A stretch of DNA of 64,000 nucleotides from JASGJS01 sp047601185 (GCA_047601185.1 JASGJS010000001.1:1116001-1180000), one strand, 5' to 3'. Positions 10,001 to 18,142 are shown, counted from the first letter of the stretch. Notes: generated by a model from the sequence alone, not told the origin. Made by a program: numbers and translations.

Positions 10001-10200
10001 ATTTAACGAAAACTTATATCAAGATGAGCGATTTATTATTTGCTGAAAAAGATCCTCTCAGTGAAGCATCTATTCGCTATAGCTTTTGTTTATGGAGGTT
10101 GAGGAAAATAGCGGTTGGCTGTGGAATTGATTTTCCTCATCAAGTTAAAAAATTGAAGGAAAAGCTTTATCTTCATAAATTGGATAGTCTATTCCCATAG
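7075..10200 (+). CDS. Large unknown protein, paralogue of the gene pair at 11.2-15.0 kb
   Basis: A 1041-residue soluble, charged protein with no signal peptide or clear membrane segment and no family I recognise. The start is the ATG at 7075 behind GAGAGACGAG rather than the ATG at 7057. It aligns throughout with the split gene 11225-14988; shared blocks include ADFSYYQYLVEESAKNPKD, MQAREWVDLEPVPLT, TALQCLNAKGETLIDVM and FCLMKLEEEA...IDLSLTARLK. A serine/proline-rich linker near residues 730-790 contains an imperfect duplication (LAPSPSFIPFSKS and LEPSPSFVSFPKS). The paralogue continues about 110 residues further, whereas this gene stops at a junction with a truncated IS630 transposase, so its 3' end is probably lost. 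I infer an effector-like role only from context. Confidence 0.75.
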   Translation: MSTAATETPTTKPSSDIKASPYSPEPFKAVMEMIKGPYKLSKDNKAKLLIEACLAETKDKALQLERLNTLMRDAKDHFPREKTVAIINLLKDQLKKYECIDIMAWQKDRETLDFRLRIAGDLLNIEDEIKTLKDVSLRFEGVKKTLEFLPNFLKRRIFPADPITQRKLRNSLSYSLIESNLSGLLRFLVSHQTEAKNFFGQVTSRKFSWPTLRDTCDPILLPIADFSYYQYLVEESAKNPKDVDFQKALMQAREWVDLEPVPLTFQQRQEELLKLYITLKKSIKASGYYARSEMTQAVKDSIFQFEKDVDASQLGFCVLSLDSLSVDFVQRTDLIDREDKFKHFPNWIIDDCQLMRDSYRTLAMRAAGLEAEKNKLEHSIFKIFEQGGAAFETVLSLYTHFQTTSTAYRYKTALQCLNAKGETLIDVMFTHPDQQSRPFTPEDRERLIRVMQFGTDPDQKTYGYGAGVIKLLDIANNPHLYPKLHPSRWHFIYENIALILRSAAINNPEDCKLDPRVQEGLVTYKTCDEIFMEFNKKETDPLKAICTSVKEIIKVIGNVSYTFEDFQKLLSTIQKENFLQCYFEIRSMSQLHESRFPLGKAEILYRFCLMKLEEEASKNNIDLSLTARLKSFEVECKAKGLQFDRYGVGLISQPLSRTLAEVWIERCRGHFYPDELNLLKAEPSDPKNPRDSEYKINLQPQKPFRQAFNASLVKPPIPEAQQPLSSSSSSLAPSPSFIPFSKSMREEDIPTGAVIELKEMKKTPEKLESSLTLEPSPSFVSFPKSTFEGENTGEVVELREMKKISEPTDRKFFTGPKENLIDVAFTRERAEALDEKLSPRLISLLQASGVSKLFDALGDKKLHVSKQEWMRENMILLLGLTDKNDEEFAKMPSNARAAVNVYRKVKEEFNKICGKRGKEWDVCVTGGLMCGVLTVEAPAGYSGFFSQPYEKAISLLSKIQLENISKDDTPHWKAKHLTKTYIKMSDLLFAEKDPLSEASIRYSFCLWRLRKIAVGCGIDFPHQVKKLKEKLYLHKLDSLFP

Positions 10201-11096
10201 TATTTGTTATACCTAACATTCTCATGCATCAACTTCCAAACTCGCTCAACAGGATTTAAGTTAGGTGAATAAGGCGGTAAGTAATGCAGCTTGATTCCAA
10301 GCTCTTTTGCAAAACGATATACCTCATCATTTCGATGCGGCCTTGCATTGTCCCAGATAACATGTACCTTGTATTTCCCAGGGTTTTCTTGTCTTAAATG
10401 CCAAAGAAAATCACATATGTTCTGTGCATCCACTTTTTCAACTTGGAGATAACTAAATCGATGGCCATTTAAACAAATGCCACCTATGAAATTTAAACGC
10501 TTTTGCTGACTTGTTGTAGCGACTTCTTTGCGAATACCCTTTAAAATCCAGCCAAAAGCCAATTGTGTCTGGTGTTGAGGGTGTACACTATCTGCAAAGT
10601 AAATAGGCTCTTTTTTGCCGGCTTTATTCTTCAAACGATTATAATATTGGACAAATTTTTTCTGCTTTTCTTTATCAGCTTTTGCAGGCACTGCATGAGC
10701 CTTCTTATAACAAAAATTATGGTTATGCAGCCATTTAGTCATGCCGCTAATACTGTATTTTTTAACATAATTTTTCCAAACATACTGGCAAATATCTTTT
10801 ACATACAGGTAGGTATTTTCTTGTAGGTGCTCGATTAAGTGGTTTGCTTCATTATCAGTTAAATTACTACTACTGCCACCATTTTCGGTCTTAAGTTTTT
10901 GTTCTCGTAGATAGTCGTCAATATGTCGCCGAATTGTTTCATCATCCAGAAGCAAAATACGAGCAATTTCTGAATAAGTATAGCCATCGTCATAGGCAAG
11001 CACTGCCTTTATACGATCACGAATGCGCCCATCTCGCTCCTTCCGATGTCGCTTAATTAATTTTTCTCTTTTCTGAAGGGTAAGTAGCTTTTCCAT
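10173..11096 (-). CDS. IS630-family transposase, C-terminally truncated
   Basis: A 307-residue DDE transposase. The N-terminus carries a helix-turn-helix (YSEIARILLLDDETIRRHI) and the catalytic triad is visible as D169 (FADS), D249 (VIWDNARPHR) and E284 (PPYSPNLNPVERVWK). IS630 transposases usually continue 30-40 residues after this last motif; here the frame turns into the 3' end of the neighbouring gene and stops. The reading frame overlaps that gene tail to tail by 28 bases. I find no clear terminal repeats. This looks like an IS remnant left by a deletion that also trimmed the unknown gene. Confidence 0.85.
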   Translation of the reverse strand: MEKLLTLQKREKLIKRHRKERDGRIRDRIKAVLAYDDGYTYSEIARILLLDDETIRRHIDDYLREQKLKTENGGSSSNLTDNEANHLIEHLQENTYLYVKDICQYVWKNYVKKYSISGMTKWLHNHNFCYKKAHAVPAKADKEKQKKFVQYYNRLKNKAGKKEPIYFADSVHPQHQTQLAFGWILKGIRKEVATTSQQKRLNFIGGICLNGHRFSYLQVEKVDAQNICDFLWHLRQENPGKYKVHVIWDNARPHRNDEVYRFAKELGIKLHYLPPYSPNLNPVERVWKLMHENVRYNKYYGNRLSNL

Positions 11097-11224
11097 AAAG
11101 GCTTTTTATCATAATTTTCAATTTAATTCAGCAAATTTCGCATCTTCATTGGCGAAGGGTATAGTTTTTGTAAAATAGAGTGTAATGATTTAAATTTTCT
11201 ATTAATCAAATTTTGAAGAGATCT

Positions 11225-12316
11225 ATGAGTACTGAAACGAAACCCACCGAAACTAAAGCGCCTGCGTATAGCCCAGCATCCTCTTATAGCGCTGCACCCT
11301 TTGAAGCAGTGATGGGGATGATAAAAACCCCATATCGATCCGGTCCAGCAGACAAAACCCGACAACTGATCGAAAAACGATTGGGCGATAAGAAGGGGTG
11401 GCAAGCAATTGAAATCTTACATGCTCTCATGCAGGATTCTGAATGCGAATTCTCGCTTGACCGAACAGCTGGAACCATCTATTTTCTTAAGCAGCAACTC
11501 AAAACACGTGAATGTCTTGATAGGACTTGGGAGGCTGTCCGAGAAGTCCCAAAATTGGATTTTAAATTGCGTGTTGCAGGAGATTTAATCATTGAAGATA
11601 ATATCAAGGCGTTTGAAAAATCATGCGAGCAGCGGATAACACAAATAGAACTTAACGACTTAACAAAATTATTAAAGAAGCAGACGTTCCCAAGTGATCC
11701 TATTACCCAAAGAAAACTCTGTCATAGTTTACAAAAGGTTATGCGCCCTTTGGTGACGCATCAAGCTGTGACCAAAAAAAATCTCTTCGGACAGACGCTT
11801 AAACAGGAATTCACTTGGCCTGAACGTCGAAAGCAGTGTGACCCCATTTTGCGCAATGCAGGAGATTTTAGCTATTATCAGTATTTAGTTGCAGAAACCG
11901 CAAAAAAACCAAAAGATTCCTATTTACAAGAAGCCTTAATGCAGGCGCGAGAATGGGTTGATCTAAACCCTGTGCCATTAACCCCACAGCAACGTCAAGA
12001 AGAGTTATTAAAGTTTTACATAACCCTGAAAGAAGATACAGAGCCAAGCCCTGGTCTTTCGGGAAGGTTTATAAAAACCATAGAAAATTCAATTGTTGGG
12101 TTAGAATTAGATCAACCCTTTAATATTCGGTCAGTAGCGATGGATTTTTATCTGATAGGTTGTGGCATTTTATCTATAAAGGATTTTCTTTTTGGAACTT
12201 TATCATCAAATTTAGACCATAGTCGTCTTCGAGTGCTATCTAAACTATTGTCAAATTGGATGATAGATGATAGTCAGTTGATGGTGAAATCTCATCGTGA
12301 AGAGAAGAGAGATTGA
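11225..12316 (+). CDS. Large unknown protein, N-terminal part of a frameshifted paralogue
   Basis: A 363-residue product matching the first third of the protein at 7075-10200: N-terminus with YSPxPFxAVM, then a GDLIIEDNIKAFEK-type segment, DFSYYQYLVAETAKKPKD and MQAREWVDLNPVPLTPQQRQ. The ATG at 11225 behind GAAGAGA is preferred over an upstream TTG. The frame ends in TGA at 12314-12316, exactly where the next frame opens (TTGA overlap). Homology to the paralogue runs across the junction without a gap: WMIDDSQLM here, then NNEHSIF in the next frame. This is therefore one ancestral gene split by a frameshift, or two coupled genes. Confidence 0.7.
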   Translation: MSTETKPTETKAPAYSPASSYSAAPFEAVMGMIKTPYRSGPADKTRQLIEKRLGDKKGWQAIEILHALMQDSECEFSLDRTAGTIYFLKQQLKTRECLDRTWEAVREVPKLDFKLRVAGDLIIEDNIKAFEKSCEQRITQIELNDLTKLLKKQTFPSDPITQRKLCHSLQKVMRPLVTHQAVTKKNLFGQTLKQEFTWPERRKQCDPILRNAGDFSYYQYLVAETAKKPKDSYLQEALMQAREWVDLNPVPLTPQQRQEELLKFYITLKEDTEPSPGLSGRFIKTIENSIVGLELDQPFNIRSVAMDFYLIGCGILSIKDFLFGTLSSNLDHSRLRVLSKLLSNWMIDDSQLMVKSHREEKRD

Positions 12317-14988
12317 GTTACTTGCCAGAATCAAAAAAAAATAATGAACATAGCATTTTTGAAGTCGTTACAGAAGGTTCACTGGCTGAGTTGGAAACCG
12401 TATTGAGTGCTTATGCGAATTGGCAGACAACTGATGAAATTTACCAACATAAAACCGCCTTACAATGTCTGACGGAAAAGGGTGAAACGGTCATCGACGT
12501 GATGGTGATGTTTACCCGCCATAAACTATCGCTTCCGTTCACACTGGAAGAGAGTCAAAAACTTGCTCTGCTCACACGATTTGGAACAGATCCTGATCAA
12601 AAGCAGACTTATGGATGCGGTCCTGGTGTTGCAAAATTATTGGATTTAGATTTGGAGGATTCTAAAATACATGCAAGTAGAATAGGCTGTATTCAAGAAA
12701 AAAGGGCTTTATTGCTGCGTTCAGCTGTAATCAATAATCCAAAAGACTTCAAGCTGTCTCGTTATTCCCAGAGAGAAGTAAACATTTATACCCTATTTGA
12801 TCGTGCTTTTGATCGAGATAAAGGAAGGAAAAATACTTCACTCAGAGCAACGGGTAAAGCTTTATTAGCAGCTGCTGACAGTATTCCAAGGTATTCAAGT
12901 GATACGCTAATAGAGCTTATATCAACCCTAGAAAAAGATAATTTTTTACAGAAATATCTGGGAATGCGTGCGCTGCTTCAACAATCCACTGCTGATCCTC
13001 GTTTCGATGAAGGTTATATCATTTTACCTAGCTTTTGTTTAATGAAGCTAGAAGAAGCTGCAATTCAACATAAAATAGATCTTTCTTTAACGGCTAGATT
13101 AAAGCATTTCAAAGCAGAATGTAGTACGTTACAATTCGAAAAACATGGGGTAGGGTTGATCAGCCAACCTTTACCCAAGGATCAGGCCAAAAAATTATTC
13201 GACAAATGCCAGAGTCACTTTTATCCTGAAGAGATCAGTTTGCTAAACTTGGTTGAGTCTAAAAATGATCCTAAAGAATCTACCTATCAGATTAATCTGC
13301 AACCGCAGGCGCCCTTCCGAGAGCATTTTAATGAGAGTTTGAAACAGCCTAAGAAAACTCCAGTTTCATCGATGGATAGCGTTGGGGCGTGGAAGTATGA
13401 CAAGCCTGTTGACTTTTCAAGCGATCGAGAACAGATCTCAAAGGTTTTAAAAGAGTGTAAAGCTAAAGAGTGTCTCGATGGTCTCAATAAACTTAAATTT
13501 GAAAGCACCGACCCTGATTTTATCCTTTATCTAAAAGGGATACTTTCTGAACAGGGTTGTGTGGGTGAAGATTGGGCAAAAATCCGTGAGGGTTTAAGTC
13601 TTCAACTTCGAATCGCAGGAGACTTAATCATTGAGGACAGAATCAAAGAGCTTTGTAAATCCTATGGTCAGCTTACTCAAGCAGTATGCAAGGTAATGAC
13701 TGAATATACGGGAACAAAACAATCACATGAAGACTCTAAAAAAAAGGAGGAGTCTGAACGTTTGCCGCTCATACAATGGGAGGATCGATTTAAAAATGTG
13801 GAAGGAGCGCTGCAGGGAGCGATCTCGGCATTGTCTCAGTGTGATGAGAAATATAAACTTCTATCCAATCCCATCATTCATAGAAAACTTCGCAATGAAT
13901 TGCAAACTATCTTGCGACCTTTAGTTTCTCATAGCAATGATGCATTTGCGTGGCCTAAGTTTCGAGAAAGATTTGATCCTTCTGTCCGTAGTCTTGGAGA
14001 TTTCAATTATTATCAATATTTGACGGAAAAAGTGTCTAAAAATCCCAAATTGCAGCAAGATTTAAATCAAACAAAAGATTGGGTTGATTTAGAGTCAGTG
14101 TCATTGACGCCCCAACAACATCAGGAAGAATTGTTGAAAGGCGCGATAAAAACCCATCAGGAAGTGGCCGCAGGTTTTAACGAGATTTGTGATCAGAAAC
14201 GGAAAAATTTGGGTGCGTGGGTTGCCGGAGGGCTAATGAGTGGCGTGTTGTCTATTAGCGGCAAAGAGGGATTTTTTGAAGATGTTTATGCAGAGGCGAG
14301 AAACATTTTATCAAATATTCAACTTGAAAATGTTTCTCTAGACGATAACCCGCGTTGGGAAGCGAGCAATTTACTGGAAAATTATCTCGAATTGCGCAAT
14401 TTACTCGCTGCTGAAAAAGACCCCCTTAGTGAAAAATCCATTCGTTATGGTTTTTGTTTGCGGAAGCTGCAAGAGATAGGCGTTGAATGTGGCATTGATT
14501 TATCTGTTGAAGCTTGCGAGCGATTCCAGAAAACAAAACAGAAAGCAAAACCAGAAGATAAAAAAAATTCCTATATCCCTTCAGGATTTTTTGATGAAGA
14601 ATCTGTATTAAAGTCTTTCTGTAAGCAATTTGAATTACAAAAAACACGATGTGATGCCAATAAAATACTGGATTTTTATAAATTGGTGCATTATATGCAA
14701 GACGAATCTGAAGCTAAAACCTTAACGGCTGAAAAATTACAGAAATTTATGGGTAAGAAACTTCAAAAATTTCCTGAGGGACACTCTTATAGTGAATTAA
14801 GAGAGACATTATGCACGCTCACTGATAAACAATTAAAAAAAGAGATTGATGGATTTGATAAAATGCTAGAAAAATTTAAGGGTGCTGATTTTTATAAAAA
14901 ATTTAAGGCATTGGAGGACCCTCGCCCACCAGAAAAAGACTTTTCAAAAGCAGTATCGATTGAAGCATTTTATAGGGAAAATTTATAG
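12313..14988 (+). CDS. Large unknown protein, C-terminal part with internal module duplication
   Basis: An 891-residue product that continues the paralogue alignment from NNEHSIFEVV onward. The only start at the junction is a TTG overlapping the upstream stop. The second half repeats a module of the upstream half: LRIAGDLIIEDRIKEL, NPIIHRKLRNELQTILRPLV, GDFNYYQYLTEKVSKNPK and KDWVDLESVSLTPQQHQEE mirror the N-terminal part of the 11225 frame. A second motif, FCLxKLxEx(5-7)GIDLS, also occurs twice. It extends about 110 residues past the end of the 7075 protein. No enzyme motif or membrane segment is seen; function is unknown. Confidence 0.7.
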   Translation: MSYLPESKKNNEHSIFEVVTEGSLAELETVLSAYANWQTTDEIYQHKTALQCLTEKGETVIDVMVMFTRHKLSLPFTLEESQKLALLTRFGTDPDQKQTYGCGPGVAKLLDLDLEDSKIHASRIGCIQEKRALLLRSAVINNPKDFKLSRYSQREVNIYTLFDRAFDRDKGRKNTSLRATGKALLAAADSIPRYSSDTLIELISTLEKDNFLQKYLGMRALLQQSTADPRFDEGYIILPSFCLMKLEEAAIQHKIDLSLTARLKHFKAECSTLQFEKHGVGLISQPLPKDQAKKLFDKCQSHFYPEEISLLNLVESKNDPKESTYQINLQPQAPFREHFNESLKQPKKTPVSSMDSVGAWKYDKPVDFSSDREQISKVLKECKAKECLDGLNKLKFESTDPDFILYLKGILSEQGCVGEDWAKIREGLSLQLRIAGDLIIEDRIKELCKSYGQLTQAVCKVMTEYTGTKQSHEDSKKKEESERLPLIQWEDRFKNVEGALQGAISALSQCDEKYKLLSNPIIHRKLRNELQTILRPLVSHSNDAFAWPKFRERFDPSVRSLGDFNYYQYLTEKVSKNPKLQQDLNQTKDWVDLESVSLTPQQHQEELLKGAIKTHQEVAAGFNEICDQKRKNLGAWVAGGLMSGVLSISGKEGFFEDVYAEARNILSNIQLENVSLDDNPRWEASNLLENYLELRNLLAAEKDPLSEKSIRYGFCLRKLQEIGVECGIDLSVEACERFQKTKQKAKPEDKKNSYIPSGFFDEESVLKSFCKQFELQKTRCDANKILDFYKLVHYMQDESEAKTLTAEKLQKFMGKKLQKFPEGHSYSELRETLCTLTDKQLKKEIDGFDKMLEKFKGADFYKKFKALEDPRPPEKDFSKAVSIEAFYRENL

Positions 14989-15045
14989 ATATGTCACTTA
15001 GGAAATGCCAAATCCCTGGGGCGTGCATACAAAATTATGCGCGCT

Positions 15046-15348
15046 TCACGCACTTTTTCTACTGTCCCATAAAGGCTGTACGTTCGCTGCGATATCTTCC
15101 TTTTTTTGTTCAGCTTCCCATAAGTTATAATTCATCTGCTGCGTTAACCAACTTTCTGGGGTCGTATTGAAGGCCCTGGCCAATCGCAATGCTATTTCAG
15201 TACTAATCCCTGATTTCCCATTGATTAACTCTGAAAGGGCTTTTCTACTCACGCCTAATTGACGCGCTGCTTCGGTCACCGTTATGTTTAGGGGTTCTAA
15301 ACAAACTTCCTTGATAAATTCGCCAGGATGTGGTGTTTTATGTAGCAT
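15046..15348 (-). CDS. HigA/VapI-family antitoxin-like transcriptional regulator, orphan
   Basis: A 100-residue Xre-type helix-turn-helix protein. It has the HigA layout: HPGEFIKEVCLEPLNITVTE, the HTH AARQLGVSRKALSELINGKS, then ALRLARAFNTTPESWLTQQ. In HigBA systems the RelE-like toxin HigB normally precedes HigA; here the 90 bases upstream hold no reading frame, and the next gene upstream is an unrelated exported protein. It is therefore either an orphan antitoxin whose toxin was lost, or a stand-alone regulator. Confidence 0.85.
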   Translation of the reverse strand: MLHKTPHPGEFIKEVCLEPLNITVTEAARQLGVSRKALSELINGKSGISTEIALRLARAFNTTPESWLTQQMNYNLWEAEQKKEDIAANVQPLWDSRKSA

Positions 15349-15439
15349 AACTGTAACCTCCGGTTAAAAATATTCATAACTACATCTAATGATAATCAAT
15401 GTAATCAACCAACCCCATGGGTGTCAAATGATTTTTTCC

Positions 15440-16258
15440 TTAAATCTCTTTAGGATAAAACTGATTTAATTCTTTACGATGCTTTTGATAATTTTTAACG
15501 ATCTTTTCCATCCCTTGTGGTGATTTGATTTCATCGAGCGACATATCATCAAATAATAATTGAGCGCCGCGTTTGATATTTTGGGCCATGGGATTCATCA
15601 TGGCCTGAGCTGACGGGCCTTTACCGCAATAGCCTTGTTGTTCTAATGCCGCCAGCGTCTGATTCAGAATTTTGCCTAATTGTTGCAGAGAATTTTGAAT
15701 TTCACGCGATGAATTATCCTGCCCATAAAAATAGATCAAATCCGATAGTTGTAGCAGCGGGAAGAAATGAATGCCTTCTTTGGGGGTGGCGCCATAAGGA
15801 GATCGCACATCTGTCCTGATCCCGATAATTGGCTTACCCATTAAATTCGCATAGGTGATCTCAACCGCAACCCCTGGGTCAATATCTTCGTCTAAAATCG
15901 CCAAAATCACATCGCTTTTCTCCAGAAAAAATCCCATATCCAAATAATAGATAATCAGTTGCTCTGCCCGCAACGCTTCATGAGGGTCAAAATAGCGGAG
16001 CAATAATTCATTCAGTTTTGAGAATTCAAATCCATTACGCTGGGGTAAAAAGACGGAGTAGTTGCTGTTTTTTTCGAGGTTAGAGACAATAATGTCGTTG
16101 AAGACTTTTTCACGGAGAGAGAAGAGGGCGGAGGCGAAGTAGAGTTGGCATTTTTTGTGCGATGGTTTTGTCGTGTCAGCTTGAGCAAATGGCACATAGA
16201 ATAATGCGATGGCCAAAAAGATTGAAAATAACGCATGACGAAAAGGGTTTATTTGCAT
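15440..16258 (-). CDS. Exported nucleoside 2-deoxyribosyltransferase-like protein
   Basis: A 272-residue protein with a signal peptide (residues 1-27, hydrophobic FSIFLAIALFYVPF, cleavage after AQA). The mature part has the nucleoside 2-deoxyribosyltransferase layout: YFASALFSLREKVFND near residue 40, then SDVILAILDEDIDPGVAVE (D127, candidate catalytic E133) and NLMGKPIIGIRTDVR. Known family members exchange bases on deoxynucleosides in the cytoplasm; an exported version is unusual and could act on nucleosides in the periplasm or outside the cell. It stands alone, facing away from the IS110 element. The C-terminal ~70 residues have no match I recognise. Confidence 0.75.
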   Translation of the reverse strand: MQINPFRHALFSIFLAIALFYVPFAQADTTKPSHKKCQLYFASALFSLREKVFNDIIVSNLEKNSNYSVFLPQRNGFEFSKLNELLLRYFDPHEALRAEQLIIYYLDMGFFLEKSDVILAILDEDIDPGVAVEITYANLMGKPIIGIRTDVRSPYGATPKEGIHFFPLLQLSDLIYFYGQDNSSREIQNSLQQLGKILNQTLAALEQQGYCGKGPSAQAMMNPMAQNIKRGAQLLFDDMSLDEIKSPQGMEKIVKNYQKHRKELNQFYPKEI

Positions 16259-16383
16259 GACATTCCTTGTAAAATGATAGTTTTTCCCAAATTGTATTTC
16301 AGTTTAGCAAATAAATTGAAGATTTCAAAGTATACGAGCTAGTGAGGAGCTATCAGAAAACATTTAAAATTTTGGGTGTGGGG

Positions 16384-16407
16384 CCTTCTCCCCTTTTTTT
16401 GTGGGAG
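16384..16407 (+). repeat. Left half of a family-A repeat interrupted by the IS110 element
   Basis: CCTTCTCCCC, a T run and GTGGGAG form the left hairpin of a family-A repeat. The sequence then jumps into the IS110 element; the missing right half (AAGGTGCCGATAGGCGGATG) resumes at 17965. Confidence 0.85.
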
Positions 16408-16503
16408 TTGCTATGATGAGTTAGAAAGCTGGAAGGGTACATAGCCTCCGGTTAAAATATAATTTTAACTATTTACCCTAGCCGGTAGAAGGAGGCATGT
16501 ACC

Positions 16504-17577
16504 ATGAGAGATTATACTGGAAAAACTGTGTTTGTGGGAGTGGATGTTCATAAAAGGACCTATGCAGTGACATGCATATGTGAAGGTGAAGTGGCAAAGA
16601 GAGATAGCCTGAAAGCGGAGCCTGGAGGATTAGTAGCTTATTTACGTAAATATTTTGTTAATGGGAAGATAAAAACGGTATATGAAGCAGGATTTTCAGG
16701 ATTTGCATTGCATCGATACTTATTAAATGAAGGAATAGAGAATGTGGTAGTTCATGCAGCTAGCGTGGAGATTTCATCGCGAGATAGGGTAAAAACGGAT
16801 AAAAGGGATTCATTAAAGTTGGCATTGCAATTGTCGACAGGGCGTTTAAAAGGAATACACGTACCTACGGTTGAACGAGAAGGATATCGAGAAATGAGCC
16901 GTTTACGAGAAAAGATAGCAAAAGATAAGAGAAGGACGGGTACTCGGATTAAAAGTTTATTGTATCGAATGGGCTTAATTGCGGCCGAGGAAGTCAAGGT
17001 TGTGAGTAAGAAGTGGTTAGAGAAAGTCTGTGAGTATGCCTGTGATCCCTCAATAAAACGTTGTATAGAAATGTATAAAAAAGAATGGCTTGGATTGTCA
17101 GATAGATTAAAGGAGATAGATGGGATGTTGTCCGAGCAAGCGCAAGCAGATAAGGAGTTAGAAATTGTGTATCGAAGTGTGCCAGGTATTGGCCCAGTGC
17201 ATGCACGGGCATTGGCTAATGAGCTAGGGAACATGGAGCAATTTTCAAATGAGAAAAAGTTATTTAGTTTTACAGGGTTAACCCCGAGTGAATATTCCTC
17301 AGGGGACAATGTAAGGCAAGGGCACATCAGCCGCCAAGGTAGGTCAATACTGAGGAAAACGTTAGTACAAGCGGCATGGCGCGCGATTTCTCTAGATGAA
17401 TCTTTAAGAGCGATTTATGAGAGAATAAGTTTTAAATCTGGGAAAAAGCGAGCGATTGTTGGGGTAGCCAGACGGCTAATTGGGCAAATCCGCAGCTGTT
17501 TTAAAGATGGTCAATTATACCAACTGCGCAAAATGGAAGAAATTTGTCTAGAAACAGGAGAGATTGCAGTGCTATAA
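16504..17577 (+). CDS. IS110-family (IS1111-like) RNA-guided DEDD transposase
   Basis: A 357-residue recombinase of full length. The RuvC-like DEDD residues are D14 (VGVDVHK), E61 (YEAGFSG), D99 and D102 (KTDKRDSLKLA). The C-terminal transposase_20 domain follows from VPGIGPVHARALANE, with the conserved serine region TPSEYSSGDNVRQGHISRQG. IS110 enzymes use an element-encoded guide RNA to choose target and donor DNA. The frame is intact and starts at an ATG behind AAGGAGG, so the element may be active. Non-coding flanks are 96 bases upstream and 385 bases downstream. Confidence 0.93.
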   Translation: MRDYTGKTVFVGVDVHKRTYAVTCICEGEVAKRDSLKAEPGGLVAYLRKYFVNGKIKTVYEAGFSGFALHRYLLNEGIENVVVHAASVEISSRDRVKTDKRDSLKLALQLSTGRLKGIHVPTVEREGYREMSRLREKIAKDKRRTGTRIKSLLYRMGLIAAEEVKVVSKKWLEKVCEYACDPSIKRCIEMYKKEWLGLSDRLKEIDGMLSEQAQADKELEIVYRSVPGIGPVHARALANELGNMEQFSNEKKLFSFTGLTPSEYSSGDNVRQGHISRQGRSILRKTLVQAAWRAISLDESLRAIYERISFKSGKKRAIVGVARRLIGQIRSCFKDGQLYQLRKMEEICLETGEIAVL

Positions 17578-17950
17578 ATGAGAGGATTAATTGTCTTGTG
17601 GATTTGTCCAACCACAGAGCAATTACATTAAGGTTTTAATAAGCGGTTTTTAATGAGAGGATTTTGTTTTTTTGCAAGATGTGATGTAACGACTTCCTAT
17701 GACCTCGTCAGACCTTCTTGTGGCGCATGATTAACGTGACCGCGTGTGGGAGTTTGGGGCGTAGGCTTTATTCAGTTCGAATGAACAACTTGTGGCGATT
17801 TTACGGAATTGACCACGGATAGCAGATTGGGCCAATAAGGCTCTTTAAGTTACAATCATCTAGGCAAAAAACAGAATGCACATTATTAACTGGAATAACA
17901 TCAGATTTGATAACCATATCTGCCGGGAGCTGTCGTCTGCACCACTTGAC
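17578..17950 (+). ncRNA. Candidate guide (seek/bridge) RNA region of the IS110 element
   Basis: This ~370-base stretch between the transposase stop and the right end has no reading frame of note. It begins with a strong hairpin: AATTGTCTTGTGG (17589-17601) pairs with CCACAGAGCAATT (17612-17624). In IS1111-type elements the guide RNA is encoded downstream of the transposase, which fits this length and position. The guide loops are not assigned here. A shorter structured segment also lies upstream of the gene (16440-16496). Confidence 0.5.
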
Positions 17951-17964
17951 AACTCACATAGCAG

Positions 17965-18075
17965 AAGGTGCCGATAGGCGGATGAGGGGGGCTTACAAAC
18001 TCTTTTAAAAAGCTTTTTTAACTCCCCCTCATCCGGTCTACTCGACCACCTTCTCCCACAAAAAAGGGGAGAAGG
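17965..18075. repeat. Right half of the interrupted family-A repeat plus an inverted copy
   Basis: 17965-17989 completes the repeat split by the IS110 element. 18025-18075 is a full copy in the opposite orientation (CCCCCTCATCC...GGGGAGAAGG). Together they recreate the facing pair seen at 5270-5397. The right flank AACAGCTCGCCACTC is the complement of the flank at the nuoK-nuoL copy. The region 17578-18263 contains no gene. Confidence 0.85.
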
Positions 18076-18142
18076 AAACAGCTCGCCACTCCAAACTCTT
18101 TGTAGAATCTCAATCTTCGTGCTTGAATATCAAAAACTTTGG

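Larger units (their letters stand above)
16408..17964 (+). mobile_element. IS110-family element (IS1111-like), inserted in a palindromic repeat
   Basis: About 1557 bases separate the two halves of an otherwise intact family-A repeat, which fixes the ends to within two bases (AG is shared by both junctions). Just inside the ends lie subterminal inverted repeats: GCTATGATGAGTT at 16410-16422 and AACTCACATAGC at 17951-17962 (complement GCTATGTGAGTT). Subterminal inverted repeats and a long non-coding stretch after the transposase are features of the IS1111 subgroup. There is no target duplication beyond the shared dinucleotide, as expected for this family. Confidence 0.85.
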
